A DNA stretch of 64,000 bases from Alphaproteobacteria bacterium (lineage in GTDB: Bacteria > Pseudomonadota > Alphaproteobacteria > Micavibrionales > Micavibrionaceae), in NCBI GenBank assembly GCA_009995045.1, contig JAACQG010000007.1, positions 85,849-149,848 of the forward strand. The letters run 5' to 3'. Shown one piece after another: positions 26,705-35,654 of the stretch. Positions within the stretch are counted from its first letter, which is position 1. Each line of letters begins with the position of its first letter. A model generated the notes under the pieces. The model was not told the origin of the DNA. It made no database searches and saw only the letters and a list, made by a program, of their open reading frames with translations. The position numbers and the translations under genes were made by a program.

Positions 26705-27880
26705 ATGACAAGAACTCCAGACATTGTGATATTCGGCGCGGGGATTGCGGGGCTATGGGCTTTTAATCGCTTGAAACGCGCGGGCTATGATGTCTTGTTG
26801 TTGGAAAGTCGTGCGATTGGATGCGGGCAAACGATTGCCAGCCAAGGGATTGTTCATTCAGGCTTAAAATACGCATTTGCGGGACAGGTCAATGCGCTCG
26901 CTAAATCCATATCCGCGATGCCAGATTTGTGGCGTGACGCGCTGGCGGGGGTTGGCCCCGTTGATTTGAGCGCAGCGCGGATGAATGCCTCGTCTCAACA
27001 CCTCCTGATCCCATCCGGTTTTATGGGTGGCTTGGTCAAGCTTGTGACGAAAAAGGCGCTAGGCGGGAATGTGCATGAGGTCGCCAAAAAGGATTGGCCG
27101 CAGGATATCAACGATAGCGGATTTAAAGGTTCGGTCATTTATATGGATGAGCCTGTGCTGGATGTGCCTAGCGTTTTAGAGGCTTTGGTTGCCCCATATC
27201 GCGACAGCGCGTGCATGATTGATACACCTGATGATCCGATGGGGTTTTTGGCCCGTCATGATATCGCCCCCAAGCGCATCATTTATACGGGCGCGGCGAG
27301 CAATCATGCCATCGCAAAGCTTAACGGCGATGATAAAGGCCTCAAGACACAGGCACGACCGCTATTGATGGGATTTATCAAGAATGCGCCCTTCCCGCTT
27401 TATGCGCATTGCGTGGGCACATCGGATAAGCCCGTGGCAACGATCACCACACACACGACCCAAGACGGCGCATTGGTCTGGTATTTAGGCGGCGCAGTCG
27501 CCGAGCGCGACAAAGACTCTGATCCTCAGGCAGTTTATACGGCGACAAAAGACATGCTGCGTAAATATATGCCCAAGATTGATATGTCGGCATTTGAGTG
27601 GGGCGTTTTACCGATTGATCGCATTGAAGGAAAATCAGACACGCAAAATCATTTGCCCGATACACCGACAGTGCATAAGGCAGGAGATGCGCTTTATTGC
27701 TGGCCAACGAAATTGACATTTGCGCCGATGCTATCGGACATGATTCTGAAAGATTTGGCAGAAAACCAGATTGCGCCTTCTGGGAAAATCTCTGATTTTT
27801 CTGATTTGAAACGGGCGGAAATCACGTCCACACCGTGGGATGATATCGGAAAGGAGACATCATGGAAAAAAGACGTTTAG
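26705..27880 (+). CDS. FAD-dependent oxidoreductase (DAO family)
   Basis: 391 residues with an N-terminal FAD-binding Rossmann motif IVIFGAGIAGLWAFNRLKRAGYDVLLLE and SQGIVHSGLKYA, as in D-amino-acid-oxidase-like and L-2-hydroxyglutarate-oxidase-like enzymes. The GLKY segment resembles hydroxy-acid dehydrogenases, but the substrate cannot be assigned. I chose the ATG at 26705; an upstream in-frame codon 30 bp earlier is less likely. The 3' end overlaps the aldo-keto reductase gene by 19 bp, indicating one operon. Confidence 0.85.
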   Translation: MTRTPDIVIFGAGIAGLWAFNRLKRAGYDVLLLESRAIGCGQTIASQGIVHSGLKYAFAGQVNALAKSISAMPDLWRDALAGVGPVDLSAARMNASSQHLLIPSGFMGGLVKLVTKKALGGNVHEVAKKDWPQDINDSGFKGSVIYMDEPVLDVPSVLEALVAPYRDSACMIDTPDDPMGFLARHDIAPKRIIYTGAASNHAIAKLNGDDKGLKTQARPLLMGFIKNAPFPLYAHCVGTSDKPVATITTHTTQDGALVWYLGGAVAERDKDSDPQAVYTATKDMLRKYMPKIDMSAFEWGVLPIDRIEGKSDTQNHLPDTPTVHKAGDALYCWPTKLTFAPMLSDMILKDLAENQIAPSGKISDFSDLKRAEITSTPWDDIGKETSWKKDV

Positions 27881-28617
27881 GCAATACAGGAATTATGGTC
27901 TCCCCTTATGGCCTTGGCACGACCAAGTTTGGACGCAATGAAGCGGTGAAATACCCCGAGCCATTTGACCTGCCCGACGATAAAGAGATATCCAATTTGC
28001 TTGGCATAGCCAAGGAGCTTGGCGTGAATGTGATTGATACGGCTCCTGCTTATGGTGTTGCCGAAGAACGCATTGGGCGGTTATTGACCGGACAGCGTGA
28101 TGATTGGGTGATTGTCGGCAAGGTTGGCGAGGATTTTAAGAACGGCGAATCCGTTCACAATTTCAGCGTCGATTATTTTGAGCGCAGCTTGATGCGAAGC
28201 CTTGAGCGGCTGAATACGGATTATATTGATGTTTTAATGATCCATAGCGACGGCAATGATTTAGATATTTTAAACAACGAACCGTTGATTGAGTTGATGC
28301 ATGATTTTAAACGGCGCGACTTGGTGCGTGCGGTTGGCGCATCTACGAAGACAGCCGAGGGCGGTATCAAAGCGCTTGATGTGATGGATGTTGTGATGGC
28401 GAGTTATAACCCCGATTACACCGATGAATTGCCAGTGCTGGATCATGCCGCGGCAAATGATAAAGGGGTTTTCCTCAAAAAAGTTTTATCGAGCGGGCAT
28501 AACACAAACACACGCGAAGCATTTGATTTTGCCCTGTCACATTCGGCTGTATCTTGCGCCGTCATCGGTACAATAAACCCCGACCACCTGCGCAACAATA
28601 TAGCCGCTATTGCATAG
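27862..28617 (+). CDS. Aldo/keto reductase
   Basis: 251 residues. The AKR barrel start (MEKRRLGNTGIMVSPYGLGTTKFG) is followed by the catalytic tetrad region: D and Y in DTAPAYGVAEERIGRLL, K in VIVGKVGE and H in VLMIHSDG. It is shorter than the usual 310-330 residues, a length seen in small AKR branches. GGAAAGGAG just upstream is a strong ribosome-binding site inside the end of the oxidoreductase gene. Substrate unknown; it probably acts with the upstream flavoenzyme. Confidence 0.88.
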   Translation: MEKRRLGNTGIMVSPYGLGTTKFGRNEAVKYPEPFDLPDDKEISNLLGIAKELGVNVIDTAPAYGVAEERIGRLLTGQRDDWVIVGKVGEDFKNGESVHNFSVDYFERSLMRSLERLNTDYIDVLMIHSDGNDLDILNNEPLIELMHDFKRRDLVRAVGASTKTAEGGIKALDVMDVVMASYNPDYTDELPVLDHAAANDKGVFLKKVLSSGHNTNTREAFDFALSHSAVSCAVIGTINPDHLRNNIAAIA

Positions 28618-29614
28618 CCAGAGCGACTTGGACGCGTGTTTGCTGCGACATTTCCGTGCTTGACAACACGTCCCAGTCCGGGCCGATTTTGTCGACAGCG
28701 TTGCGGATTATTTCACGCACACGAGGCGAGACATTCAGAGGATCCAAGAGTTGAGTTTTAATTCTAAGATCGGAAAAATCGACATCCAAACCGCTTACAT
28801 CGCTAAACATTTGAGGCATTGTTCTACCACTGCCCTGAATAATTCTATCTGAGTCGATGATCATATCTGAGTAGCGCGATGCGCTCGCGAGGCCTAGTGT
28901 CCAAAAAAATGTGACGACATCTTTTTTATCCTGTTCAGATAGGCTTCTCGTTTTTCTTGTGCTGCTTGTCAATCGTGCCTTAAAACGCTTAGCATCATGG
29001 TCGCTTGTTGCTTCATTAAAACGGCCCTCATATTCATATGGCGCTTGATCAAGATGCTCTGCTATCTCTTTGAATAGCGGGTGTGCTGCATTTTGTCGGA
29101 TGATGGTGATATATGACGGGATATAATAGCCTTTTTCCGTGTAGGATTGGTGAACGTCAGCAAGATTACGGTTCAGGTATAGATGCGCCCCGCCAAATCG
29201 TTGCTTCATCCATTCTGCTCTTAATATGCTTCTGTTGAATTGAAGGACAGGTCTTTGGCCTTTTCCTTTGGCGATGTCAATAAGGCTTTGCAAATATGTG
29301 GTTAGCTCGTCATCTTTTTCGGATAAGCCCATAGCATATTTGTCTACAACAAAGCGTGAGCGAAAATGGCGCGCTCCGCCTTGTTCGTCCACTTCGAATT
29401 CATCGTAATAATTATGCTTTATTGTGTCATGGCTGAATTTCTTTGCGGCGCGAGTAAAGTCGCTCAATAAGGCGTCTTTGCTTTTTGCGATCAGGGATTC
29501 ATGGAAGGGTTCAAAAAAGCAGCATAATTCATCACGCGTCCTAAACTTACCCCAGAGATACGTTGAACCAGTGCGCCACAGAGCATGAATAAATATAGGA
29601 TCTTGCATTACCAC
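28607..29614 (-). CDS. Sulfotransferase-like protein
   Basis: 335 residues. The start IFIHALWRTGSTYLWGKF (P-loop-like WRTGSTYLW at 13-21) resembles the 5'-phosphosulfate loop of PAPS-dependent sulfotransferases, and LQFNRSILRAEWMKQRFGGAHLYLNRN resembles the 3'-phosphate region with its Arg and Ser. The acceptor is unknown. The 3' end overlaps the convergent reductase gene by 11 bp. The region upstream is AT-rich and contains an 8-bp inverted repeat at 29621-29647. Confidence 0.72.
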   Translation of the reverse strand: MVMQDPIFIHALWRTGSTYLWGKFRTRDELCCFFEPFHESLIAKSKDALLSDFTRAAKKFSHDTIKHNYYDEFEVDEQGGARHFRSRFVVDKYAMGLSEKDDELTTYLQSLIDIAKGKGQRPVLQFNRSILRAEWMKQRFGGAHLYLNRNLADVHQSYTEKGYYIPSYITIIRQNAAHPLFKEIAEHLDQAPYEYEGRFNEATSDHDAKRFKARLTSSTRKTRSLSEQDKKDVVTFFWTLGLASASRYSDMIIDSDRIIQGSGRTMPQMFSDVSGLDVDFSDLRIKTQLLDPLNVSPRVREIIRNAVDKIGPDWDVLSSTEMSQQTRVQVALAMQ

Positions 29615-29620
29615 AACTTT

Positions 29621-29647
29621 TTTTGTATTAGCTATGTATATACAAAA
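29621..29647. promoter_or_regulatory. Operator-like inverted repeat upstream of the sulfotransferase-like gene
   Basis: TTTTGTAT (29621-29628) and ATACAAAA (29640-29647) form a perfect 8-bp dyad with an 11-base spacer, starting 7 bp upstream of the ATG at 29614. The dyad lies in the expected promoter or leader of this minus-strand gene, so it could be a repressor site. No regulator gene is adjacent. Confidence 0.35.
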
Positions 29648-29668
29648 CTATAATTATGTCAATGAAAT

Positions 29669-30943
29669 TTACTGATGCTGCTGCGGGGGTGGGGTTACTC
29701 TTATGCGGGTGATTTGGTTGCGTTGGCGGCGGACGATGTCGAAGCGGAAATCGTGGAACATGAAGCTTTGCCCGATATCGGGGATCATCTGTGATTCGTG
29801 CAAGATAAGCCCTGCGATTGTTGCATATTCCTGATCGGGAAGGTTCCAGTGAAATTCGCGGTTCAGGTCGCGGATTGTGACCGTTCCCTCCACCATGAGT
29901 TTTTGATTGGTCAGGCGCTTAACACCCACGACGTTCTGGTCATGCTCATCATCGATCTCACCAACGATTTCCTCCAGGATATCCTCAAGCGTGACGATGC
30001 CCATAAACGCGCCGTATTCATCGACCACAACGGCAAAATGCTCGCGTTTTTCACGGAAATTTTGCAACTGATCGTAAAGATGTGTGGTTTCGGGGACGAA
30101 GCGTGCCTTCATCATGATGTTTTCCAGCGTGACCTTTTCGGCCTTGCCCTTACTCTCGTATAATTCCTGAAGCAGCATTTTCGCGTGGATGACGCCGATG
30201 ATGTTATCGGGGTTGCCCTGCCACACGGGAAGGCGAGTATAGGCGCTGTCGAGCACTTGGGAGACGATTTTATCCGCTGGCTCATCGCCGTTGATCATTT
30301 CCACGTTTTTGCGGTGGATCATAATTTCTTCGATGTCGACATCGGCAAGGTCGAGGATTGAGCGCAGCATGGCGCGTTGTTCTTTTGTTTCTTGTTCGGG
30401 GCCGTCATGCATTTCGATGACGCCGCGCAAAAGCTCGAAATGAGAGCCGCCCTTATTGCCCATGATATCAGCGCCGCATAAATGCAGCACACTGCGCACA
30501 ATCCATGTGACGGCTTCGGTTACGGGGGCGAGAATTTTCACGACAACATGAATAAGCGGCGCAATCGCCATCGACATTTTTTCGGCGTTGTTGATCGCAT
30601 ATGTTTTGGGCAGGACTTCGGCAAAGATCAAGACAAGGAAGGTCATGACCAGCGTTGCGTAGACAACCCCCGCATCACCAAATATTTTCATCAAAAGGCT
30701 GGTGGCGAGCGCGGAGGCGAGGATATTAACGAGGTTATTGCCTAGCAAAAGCGCGCCGATAAGGCGGTCTTTTTTCTCGCGGATTTGGTTGACGAGGATG
30801 GCGCGGGCATCGCCCTCTTTTGCACGGCTGAGCATGCGCACGCGTGATGCTGCGGTAAGGGCCGTTTCGGATCCGGAAAAGAACGCGGAGAGGAACAGTA
30901 ATATTAAAATTGCTATGCCTGGGAGGAGAATGCCGACTTCCAT
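29669..30943 (-). CDS. CorC/HlyC-type CNNM membrane protein with CBS pair
   Basis: 424 residues. The N-terminal DUF21 domain has four membrane helices (LLPGIAILILLFLSAFFSGSETAL is the first, with the conserved SGSETA). A tandem CBS domain follows (MIHRKNVEMINGDEPAD and MKARFVPETTHLYDQLQNFREK), then a CorC_HlyC domain (IPDIGQSFMFHDFRFDIVRRQRNQITRIRV). The family exports Mg2+/Co2+ or affects divalent metal homeostasis. Its start lies inside the end of aroB (31-bp overlap), so it is co-translated with the aro genes. Confidence 0.92.
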   Translation of the reverse strand: MEVGILLPGIAILILLFLSAFFSGSETALTAASRVRMLSRAKEGDARAILVNQIREKKDRLIGALLLGNNLVNILASALATSLLMKIFGDAGVVYATLVMTFLVLIFAEVLPKTYAINNAEKMSMAIAPLIHVVVKILAPVTEAVTWIVRSVLHLCGADIMGNKGGSHFELLRGVIEMHDGPEQETKEQRAMLRSILDLADVDIEEIMIHRKNVEMINGDEPADKIVSQVLDSAYTRLPVWQGNPDNIIGVIHAKMLLQELYESKGKAEKVTLENIMMKARFVPETTHLYDQLQNFREKREHFAVVVDEYGAFMGIVTLEDILEEIVGEIDDEHDQNVVGVKRLTNQKLMVEGTVTIRDLNREFHWNLPDQEYATIAGLILHESQMIPDIGQSFMFHDFRFDIVRRQRNQITRIRVTPPPQQHQ

Positions 30944-32109
30944 CGTTCTTTCATGCCTTCTTTGTTAAGTTTGCTGGTATCGATTGATTGGCCGCCCAAT
31001 GCCTTTTTAAGCACGTCACGTACCGCGTTTTCTTCGACATCCTTGCTGACGAATGTGTCACCGATTGCGTTGGCGAGGATGAAGACCATCTTACCGCTGC
31101 GTGCTTTTTTGTCACGGCGCATGGTGGTCATGAGGGATTCAATATCGGTTTTAAAATTGGGAATTTGATCGACGCGGGTCGGCAAGCCCATATTCATGAA
31201 ATGGTTTTCAACGCGTTCAATATGCTCTTGCGGGAACAGGCCCATTGCAGCCGATAGCTCGTAAGCGAGGATGATTCCGATGGAAACCCCCTCCCCGTGC
31301 AAAAGCGTGCCATTGTATTTTGCGGCGGTTTCCAACGCGTGGCCAAATGTATGGCCGAGGTTAAGCAGCGCGCGAACGCCGTTTTCTTTTTCATCGGCCT
31401 CAACGATGGCGGCCTTTGATTTTGTGCAGTTTTCGATGGCATAGGCCAATGCATCCGCGTCCAGATTTGCCATGCGCGCGCCATTTGCTTCCAGCCATTC
31501 AAAGAATGGCATATCATTGATCAGGCCGTATTTCACAACCTCCGCATAGCCCGCGAGAAGTTCACGCGGGGACAAGGTTTTCAGGACATCAATATCGGCC
31601 AAAACGCTGACGGGTTGATAGAAACTGCCGATGAGGTTTTTGCCTTGTGGGGTGTTGATCCCCGTCTTACCGCCAACCGAGCTATCAACCTGCGCGAGAA
31701 GGCTTGTCGGGATTTGGACATATGGGACGCCGCGCATCACTATAGACGCGCAAAACCCGCCGAGATCACCAATCACACCGCCGCCAATGGCAAAGACATA
31801 GGAATTGCGGTTTAAATTGTTTTCGAGCATCCATTCGCTGACGCGTTGAACATTGTCGAATGATTTTGTGCCCTCGCCCGGTTTTAAGGTCATCATGTGA
31901 ACGTGGCGGGCGCGGTTATCTTGCATGATTGTTTCCACCTGCTTGGCATATGGCTCCACATTTTTATCGGTGATGATAAAGACGGAGCGCCCCATAATGT
32001 CATCAGGGATCAATTCTGCCGCGCGTGATAACAACCCTTGTCCGATATAGATATCGTAGGCGTGGTTATCGAGGTCGATGGTAACAATTTTTGTTTTTGC
32101 TTCAGACAT
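30913..32109 (-). CDS. aroB: 3-dehydroquinate synthase
   Basis: Second step of the shikimate pathway; NAD+- and metal-dependent cyclisation of DAHP. The 398 residues include GGGVIGDLGGFCAS, PTSLLAQVDSSVGGKTGINTP and the metal-ligand motifs DEKENGVRALLNLGHTFGHALE and LLHGEGVSIG. The C-terminus is some 30-40 residues longer than usual and is the part that overlaps the CorC gene. The ATG at 32109 gives a family-like start (MSEAKTKIVTIDL). It follows aroK by 10 bp. Confidence 0.96.
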   Translation of the reverse strand: MSEAKTKIVTIDLDNHAYDIYIGQGLLSRAAELIPDDIMGRSVFIITDKNVEPYAKQVETIMQDNRARHVHMMTLKPGEGTKSFDNVQRVSEWMLENNLNRNSYVFAIGGGVIGDLGGFCASIVMRGVPYVQIPTSLLAQVDSSVGGKTGINTPQGKNLIGSFYQPVSVLADIDVLKTLSPRELLAGYAEVVKYGLINDMPFFEWLEANGARMANLDADALAYAIENCTKSKAAIVEADEKENGVRALLNLGHTFGHALETAAKYNGTLLHGEGVSIGIILAYELSAAMGLFPQEHIERVENHFMNMGLPTRVDQIPNFKTDIESLMTTMRRDKKARSGKMVFILANAIGDTFVSKDVEENAVRDVLKKALGGQSIDTSKLNKEGMKERWKSAFSSQA

Positions 32110-32119
32110 AAAGGGGAAG

Positions 32120-32674
32120 TTATAACACTTTTGAAATGGCTTCAATCATTTCATTGAGCGCATGATCGGCGTTATTGCCTTTTGTTTTTATGGTGATATC
32201 GGCATTTGCGTATGTGGATTTTCTCTCATCAATCAGCTTGGCGAGCGTTGCCTTTGGATTTTCCGTCTTTAACAGAGGGCGGTTTTTGGCGGTTTTAATG
32301 CGCGCATAGATTGCTTCGGCGTCACTGTCCAGCCAGATTGAAATGCTTTTTTCTTTGATCGCGTCCATGATTATCGGGTTCATGGGTGCGCCTCCGCCCG
32401 TTGCGATGATGCATGCGCCGCCGTCCAATAAATCGAGGATGGTTTTTTCTTCGGATTGGCGGAATCGTTGCTCACCATATAGCTCAAAAATCTCGCTAAT
32501 GCTAAGGCCGCCGCGCTTTTCTATCACATGGTCACTGTCGAAAAATTCGAGATTGAGGGCATCGGCAAGCATCTTGCCAAGATGCGTTTTTCCCGTGCCC
32601 ATCATACCGATAAGGATGACAGGTTTTTTCAGGGATTTTTCAATATTTCTTGTGTTTAAGTGCACGGCAACCAT
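32120..32674 (-). CDS. aroK: Shikimate kinase
   Basis: Phosphorylates shikimate at the 3-hydroxyl. The 184 residues have a Walker A GMMGTGKT (23-30), the shikimate-contacting FDSDHVIEKRGG, and GGGAPMNP. The N-terminus has about 15 residues ahead of the core, so the true start could be slightly later. It is the first gene of the minus-strand aroK-aroB-CorC unit, divergent from the small membrane protein gene at 32752. Confidence 0.95.
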   Translation of the reverse strand: MVAVHLNTRNIEKSLKKPVILIGMMGTGKTHLGKMLADALNLEFFDSDHVIEKRGGLSISEIFELYGEQRFRQSEEKTILDLLDGGACIIATGGGAPMNPIIMDAIKEKSISIWLDSDAEAIYARIKTAKNRPLLKTENPKATLAKLIDERKSTYANADITIKTKGNNADHALNEMIEAISKVL

Positions 32675-32751
32675 AGGGGGGTCAATTGATCTTTGGGCGA
32701 TCGTTGTTTACGGTGTTAATTCATTCACAGAATATGGCGTAAGGATAAGAA

Positions 32752-32904
32752 ATGTCAAAGCTTCTACCAACTTTATTTCTGGTTATTATTGTCGCGATTA
32801 TCGCGGGAACAGTGTTTTTGTCGTTTACCGATGTTCCGGTATCACAAAGCGTGGTTTCCGACACTATAACCCTTGAGCAATTTAAAGCGAATAGCCAATC
32901 ATAA
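32752..32904 (+). CDS. 50-residue single-pass membrane peptide
   Basis: MSKLLPTLFLVIIVAIIAGTV and the following FLSFTDVPVSQ form one membrane helix with a short polar tail ending KANSQS. The ATG has AAGGATAAGA upstream as ribosome-binding site. The stop overlaps the start of the next gene by one base (TAATG), a classical coupling arrangement, which strongly supports translation. I do not recognise the family; it sits between aroK and xerD. Confidence 0.75.
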   Translation: MSKLLPTLFLVIIVAIIAGTVFLSFTDVPVSQSVVSDTITLEQFKANSQS

Positions 32905-34532
32905 TGCGCATTTCCCTCCCCGTTATTGCCTTCATTGCATTGATCTGCGCCGCGCCGTTTGCGCATGCGGATAAGATGGGTAAATACAAACAACCAACAC
33001 AATTTGAAGCCACTGAAGATTTTTATGTGATTGAGGGGGCTGGCTTGTTCCAAAGCGGCTCACCGGACGCATTGAGCGTGGATATGTGGAGCGGTTCAAA
33101 ACGCAGTGACATTACCGCCCTCATCAAAGATTTACCCGTTTATTCAAATAGTGACGCCATTGGCTCACTTACCGAAGCCGTGCTTTTAAGCGAGAGCAAT
33201 GTTGAGGAATTGGCCAATTACAAAGACGTGAAACCGGGGGAAGATTTACTGACACTTCGCGTTTATAAGCTGATTGAGGCGGGGCGTTATAAAGACGCGC
33301 TTGAGCTTTATACGGTTGCGCTTGATACGCCGCATCATGAAGCGATTGCGAAAGCGGGTATTTTATCAATGCTCGGCAGCGGCGAGAAATCCATCGCATG
33401 TCTTGAAATCAAGACATTGGGTAGTATCACGAGCGAGGATGACTTTTGGGCGGACCTAACGGCATATTGTGATTACACATTATCGGAAGAACCGCCAGAA
33501 GACGCGCAGAAAGTGTTGGAAGACACACGCTATGAAATTTTGCGCAGTTTGGCGTTTAACCCTAACTTTATTTACCCCTACAGCAACGCAAGCTGGCGCA
33601 AGCTTAGCGTATTTGAGCAAAGCCTTTTGATAGCCGAGGGACGAATCGACCCGCCAGTTGTAGACGCGGCGATGCTTGCGGCAACGGCCCCGCGTGATTT
33701 AACTGCGCTCCTGTCACTAAAAACGCTGACGGAGGCCGATCGCCTCACATTGCTGCTAAAGGCACGTGAATGGGGAATGGTGGATAATGAAGACCTTGTC
33801 AGTGCGTATAAACAGGCAGAACCGCAAAGCGATGCCCTTGGTGGATTGCCTGTTTTGTATCAAGCGCTTGCAAATGAGGAAGATGACCAAAAGCGCAATG
33901 ACATTATGCTTAAAGCGATTGATATACGTGATGAATTTGGTATTTATGCGCTTATCCCATTTGCTCAAAATATTGCGGAGTCTTCATTAACAGGATTATC
34001 TGACGCCCAGATGCGCACAGCAATAGAGGCCTTTTACTATGCTCGGGTGACAAATGCGGATCAAATCATTGAAAATTACACTGCGAATGCGGCTGAAAAT
34101 TTAAACAATATTGCGTTTTTGGAGAATATGCGGCTCATTCCGCTTGTCCTGCAAATGCCTGAAAGTCATGAATTCATCATAAATATGCAAAATATAAACA
34201 TTTTTCATAAAAACTCACAGGGTTTGGCTGAATTTAACATAGAACTGCTTGACAACAGCGTTGACGATGTTGATAATGCCTCCAAAGTTTATGAAAAAGA
34301 TGTTGACGTTGCAGCGCAACAAAGGCAAGAAGATCTCCTTAAGCAATTGGGAAATGCTTCTCGCGACAACGCTTTAGGTGAAACTGTCTTGCTGAGTATA
34401 AAATTGTTGTCTGGAAAAACGATCCATCAGGCCGATGAAGATGTTTATTCAGATGTTATTAAAGCCTTGAAAAAGGCTGAATTAAATGAATTTTCTCGGG
34501 AAATGGCGATTGAACGCCTTTTCGAGAAGTAA
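32904..34532 (+). CDS. Large secreted helical-repeat protein of unknown function
   Basis: 542 residues with a signal peptide (MRISLPVIAFIALICAAPFAHA, cleavage after AHA). The rest is mostly alpha-helical with TPR-like pairs (LRVYKLIEAGRYKDALELYTVAL). No catalytic motif is visible. It is translationally coupled to the 50-residue membrane peptide upstream and followed 25 bp later by xerD. A protein of this type at the aroK-xerD boundary occurs in related genomes in my recollection, but its role is unknown to me. Confidence 0.8.
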   Translation: MRISLPVIAFIALICAAPFAHADKMGKYKQPTQFEATEDFYVIEGAGLFQSGSPDALSVDMWSGSKRSDITALIKDLPVYSNSDAIGSLTEAVLLSESNVEELANYKDVKPGEDLLTLRVYKLIEAGRYKDALELYTVALDTPHHEAIAKAGILSMLGSGEKSIACLEIKTLGSITSEDDFWADLTAYCDYTLSEEPPEDAQKVLEDTRYEILRSLAFNPNFIYPYSNASWRKLSVFEQSLLIAEGRIDPPVVDAAMLAATAPRDLTALLSLKTLTEADRLTLLLKAREWGMVDNEDLVSAYKQAEPQSDALGGLPVLYQALANEEDDQKRNDIMLKAIDIRDEFGIYALIPFAQNIAESSLTGLSDAQMRTAIEAFYYARVTNADQIIENYTANAAENLNNIAFLENMRLIPLVLQMPESHEFIINMQNINIFHKNSQGLAEFNIELLDNSVDDVDNASKVYEKDVDVAAQQRQEDLLKQLGNASRDNALGETVLLSIKLLSGKTIHQADEDVYSDVIKALKKAELNEFSREMAIERLFEK

Positions 34533-34557
34533 AAAGAAGAAATTAGGAGAATACACT

Positions 34558-35550
34558 ATGGCACGTCCAGGACGCCCAGCAATGCCGAAGCCAGATCTAC
34601 ACCCTAGCGTGGATGCATTTTTAGATATGCTCACGACAGAGCGCGGTGCCGCCCACAATACGCGCCAAGCTTATTGGCGTGATTTGGCGGATGTGAGCTT
34701 ATATCTCCGCAATGAGCTTAGCTCTGATGTGAATGTTGCGACAGCGGATCAGCTTAAAGCTTATTTGAAAGATTTATCAGAGAAGAAAAACACAAAGGGT
34801 GACAAGAACACTCTTATCGCCTCTCGCACTGTTGCACGTCGCCTATCGGCGCTTCGTCAATATTACCGCTTCCTTATTTCTGAAGAAAAGCGTGAAGATG
34901 ATCCAACAACAAACATCGAAAGCCCAAAGCAGACACGCACGCTGCCGAAAACATTGACTGAAGGTGAAGTTGATAACCTCATCACAACAGCGGGCAAAGG
35001 CGGAAAGCCAGAGAATATTCGTCTTGTTGCTTTGCTTGAGATTTTGTATGCATCAGGTCTTCGCGTTTCCGAGCTTGTTGGCCTTCCTATGTCGGCTCTT
35101 GGTGAAGAAAACCAGTTTTTGATTGTGACCGGTAAAGCCGGTCGTGACCGTATGGTTCCATTGTCCGAGCCTGCGCAAGCTGCGCTTGAGAAATACATGG
35201 CGGTTCGCAAAACTTTCATCGGTACAGAAAACCAAGCTCTCCAAGAAAAAGCGGTTTTCCCGTCTCGCACATCAACAAGCGGTCATTTGACACGTCAGCG
35301 TTTCGCGCAATTGCTTAAAGATTTGGCACGCGCCGCAGACATCGAAGAAGGCAAGGTTAGCCCACATATTCTTCGTCACGCGTTTGCGACCCATCTTCTT
35401 AGCCGTGGTGCGGATCTTCGCAGCGTTCAAAAAATGCTTGGGCATGCTGACATTGCGACAACACAGATTTACACCCACATGGTTGGTGAAGGCCTTAAGA
35501 AAACTGTTAAAGAAAAGCATCCGCTTTCCACTAAAACAGGCACGAAATAA
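34558..35550 (+). CDS. xerD: Site-specific tyrosine recombinase XerD
   Basis: Acts with XerC at dif to resolve chromosome dimers. The 330 residues have an N-terminal SAM-like core-binding domain and the catalytic set R169 (SGLRVSEL), K193 (TGKAGRDR), H270 and R273 (HILRHAFATHLL), H296 (LGHADIATTQ) and Y305. AGGAGA precedes the ATG at 34558. The aroK-xerD-accA synteny marks it as the housekeeping recombinase rather than a phage integrase. The N-terminus has a longer lead than usual (MARPGRPAMPKPDLHP). Confidence 0.93.
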   Translation: MARPGRPAMPKPDLHPSVDAFLDMLTTERGAAHNTRQAYWRDLADVSLYLRNELSSDVNVATADQLKAYLKDLSEKKNTKGDKNTLIASRTVARRLSALRQYYRFLISEEKREDDPTTNIESPKQTRTLPKTLTEGEVDNLITTAGKGGKPENIRLVALLEILYASGLRVSELVGLPMSALGEENQFLIVTGKAGRDRMVPLSEPAQAALEKYMAVRKTFIGTENQALQEKAVFPSRTSTSGHLTRQRFAQLLKDLARAADIEEGKVSPHILRHAFATHLLSRGADLRSVQKMLGHADIATTQIYTHMVGEGLKKTVKEKHPLSTKTGTK

Positions 35551-35568
35551 GCTTTATTCAATATTATT

Positions 35569-35613
35569 AACAGGCGCAACATGGATTCGGTTTGAATTCG
35601 GGCGCCTGTTTTG
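35569..35613 (+). terminator. Intrinsic terminator after xerD
   Basis: AACAGGCGC (35569-35577) and GCGCCTGTT (35602-35610) form a 9-bp GC-rich stem around a 24-base loop, followed by a short T-tract. It lies 18 bp after the xerD stop and 40 bp before accA, separating the two transcription units. Confidence 0.6.
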
Positions 35614-35654
35614 CTATCCATATGACTCATTCCAACAACAAGAAAAAAATATAA

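Noticed and set aside
34558-35550. Tyrosine recombinase as marker of a mobile element
   Set aside because: Synteny with aroK-aroB and accA and the single-copy housekeeping layout fit XerD; there are no att repeats, tRNA or phage genes nearby.
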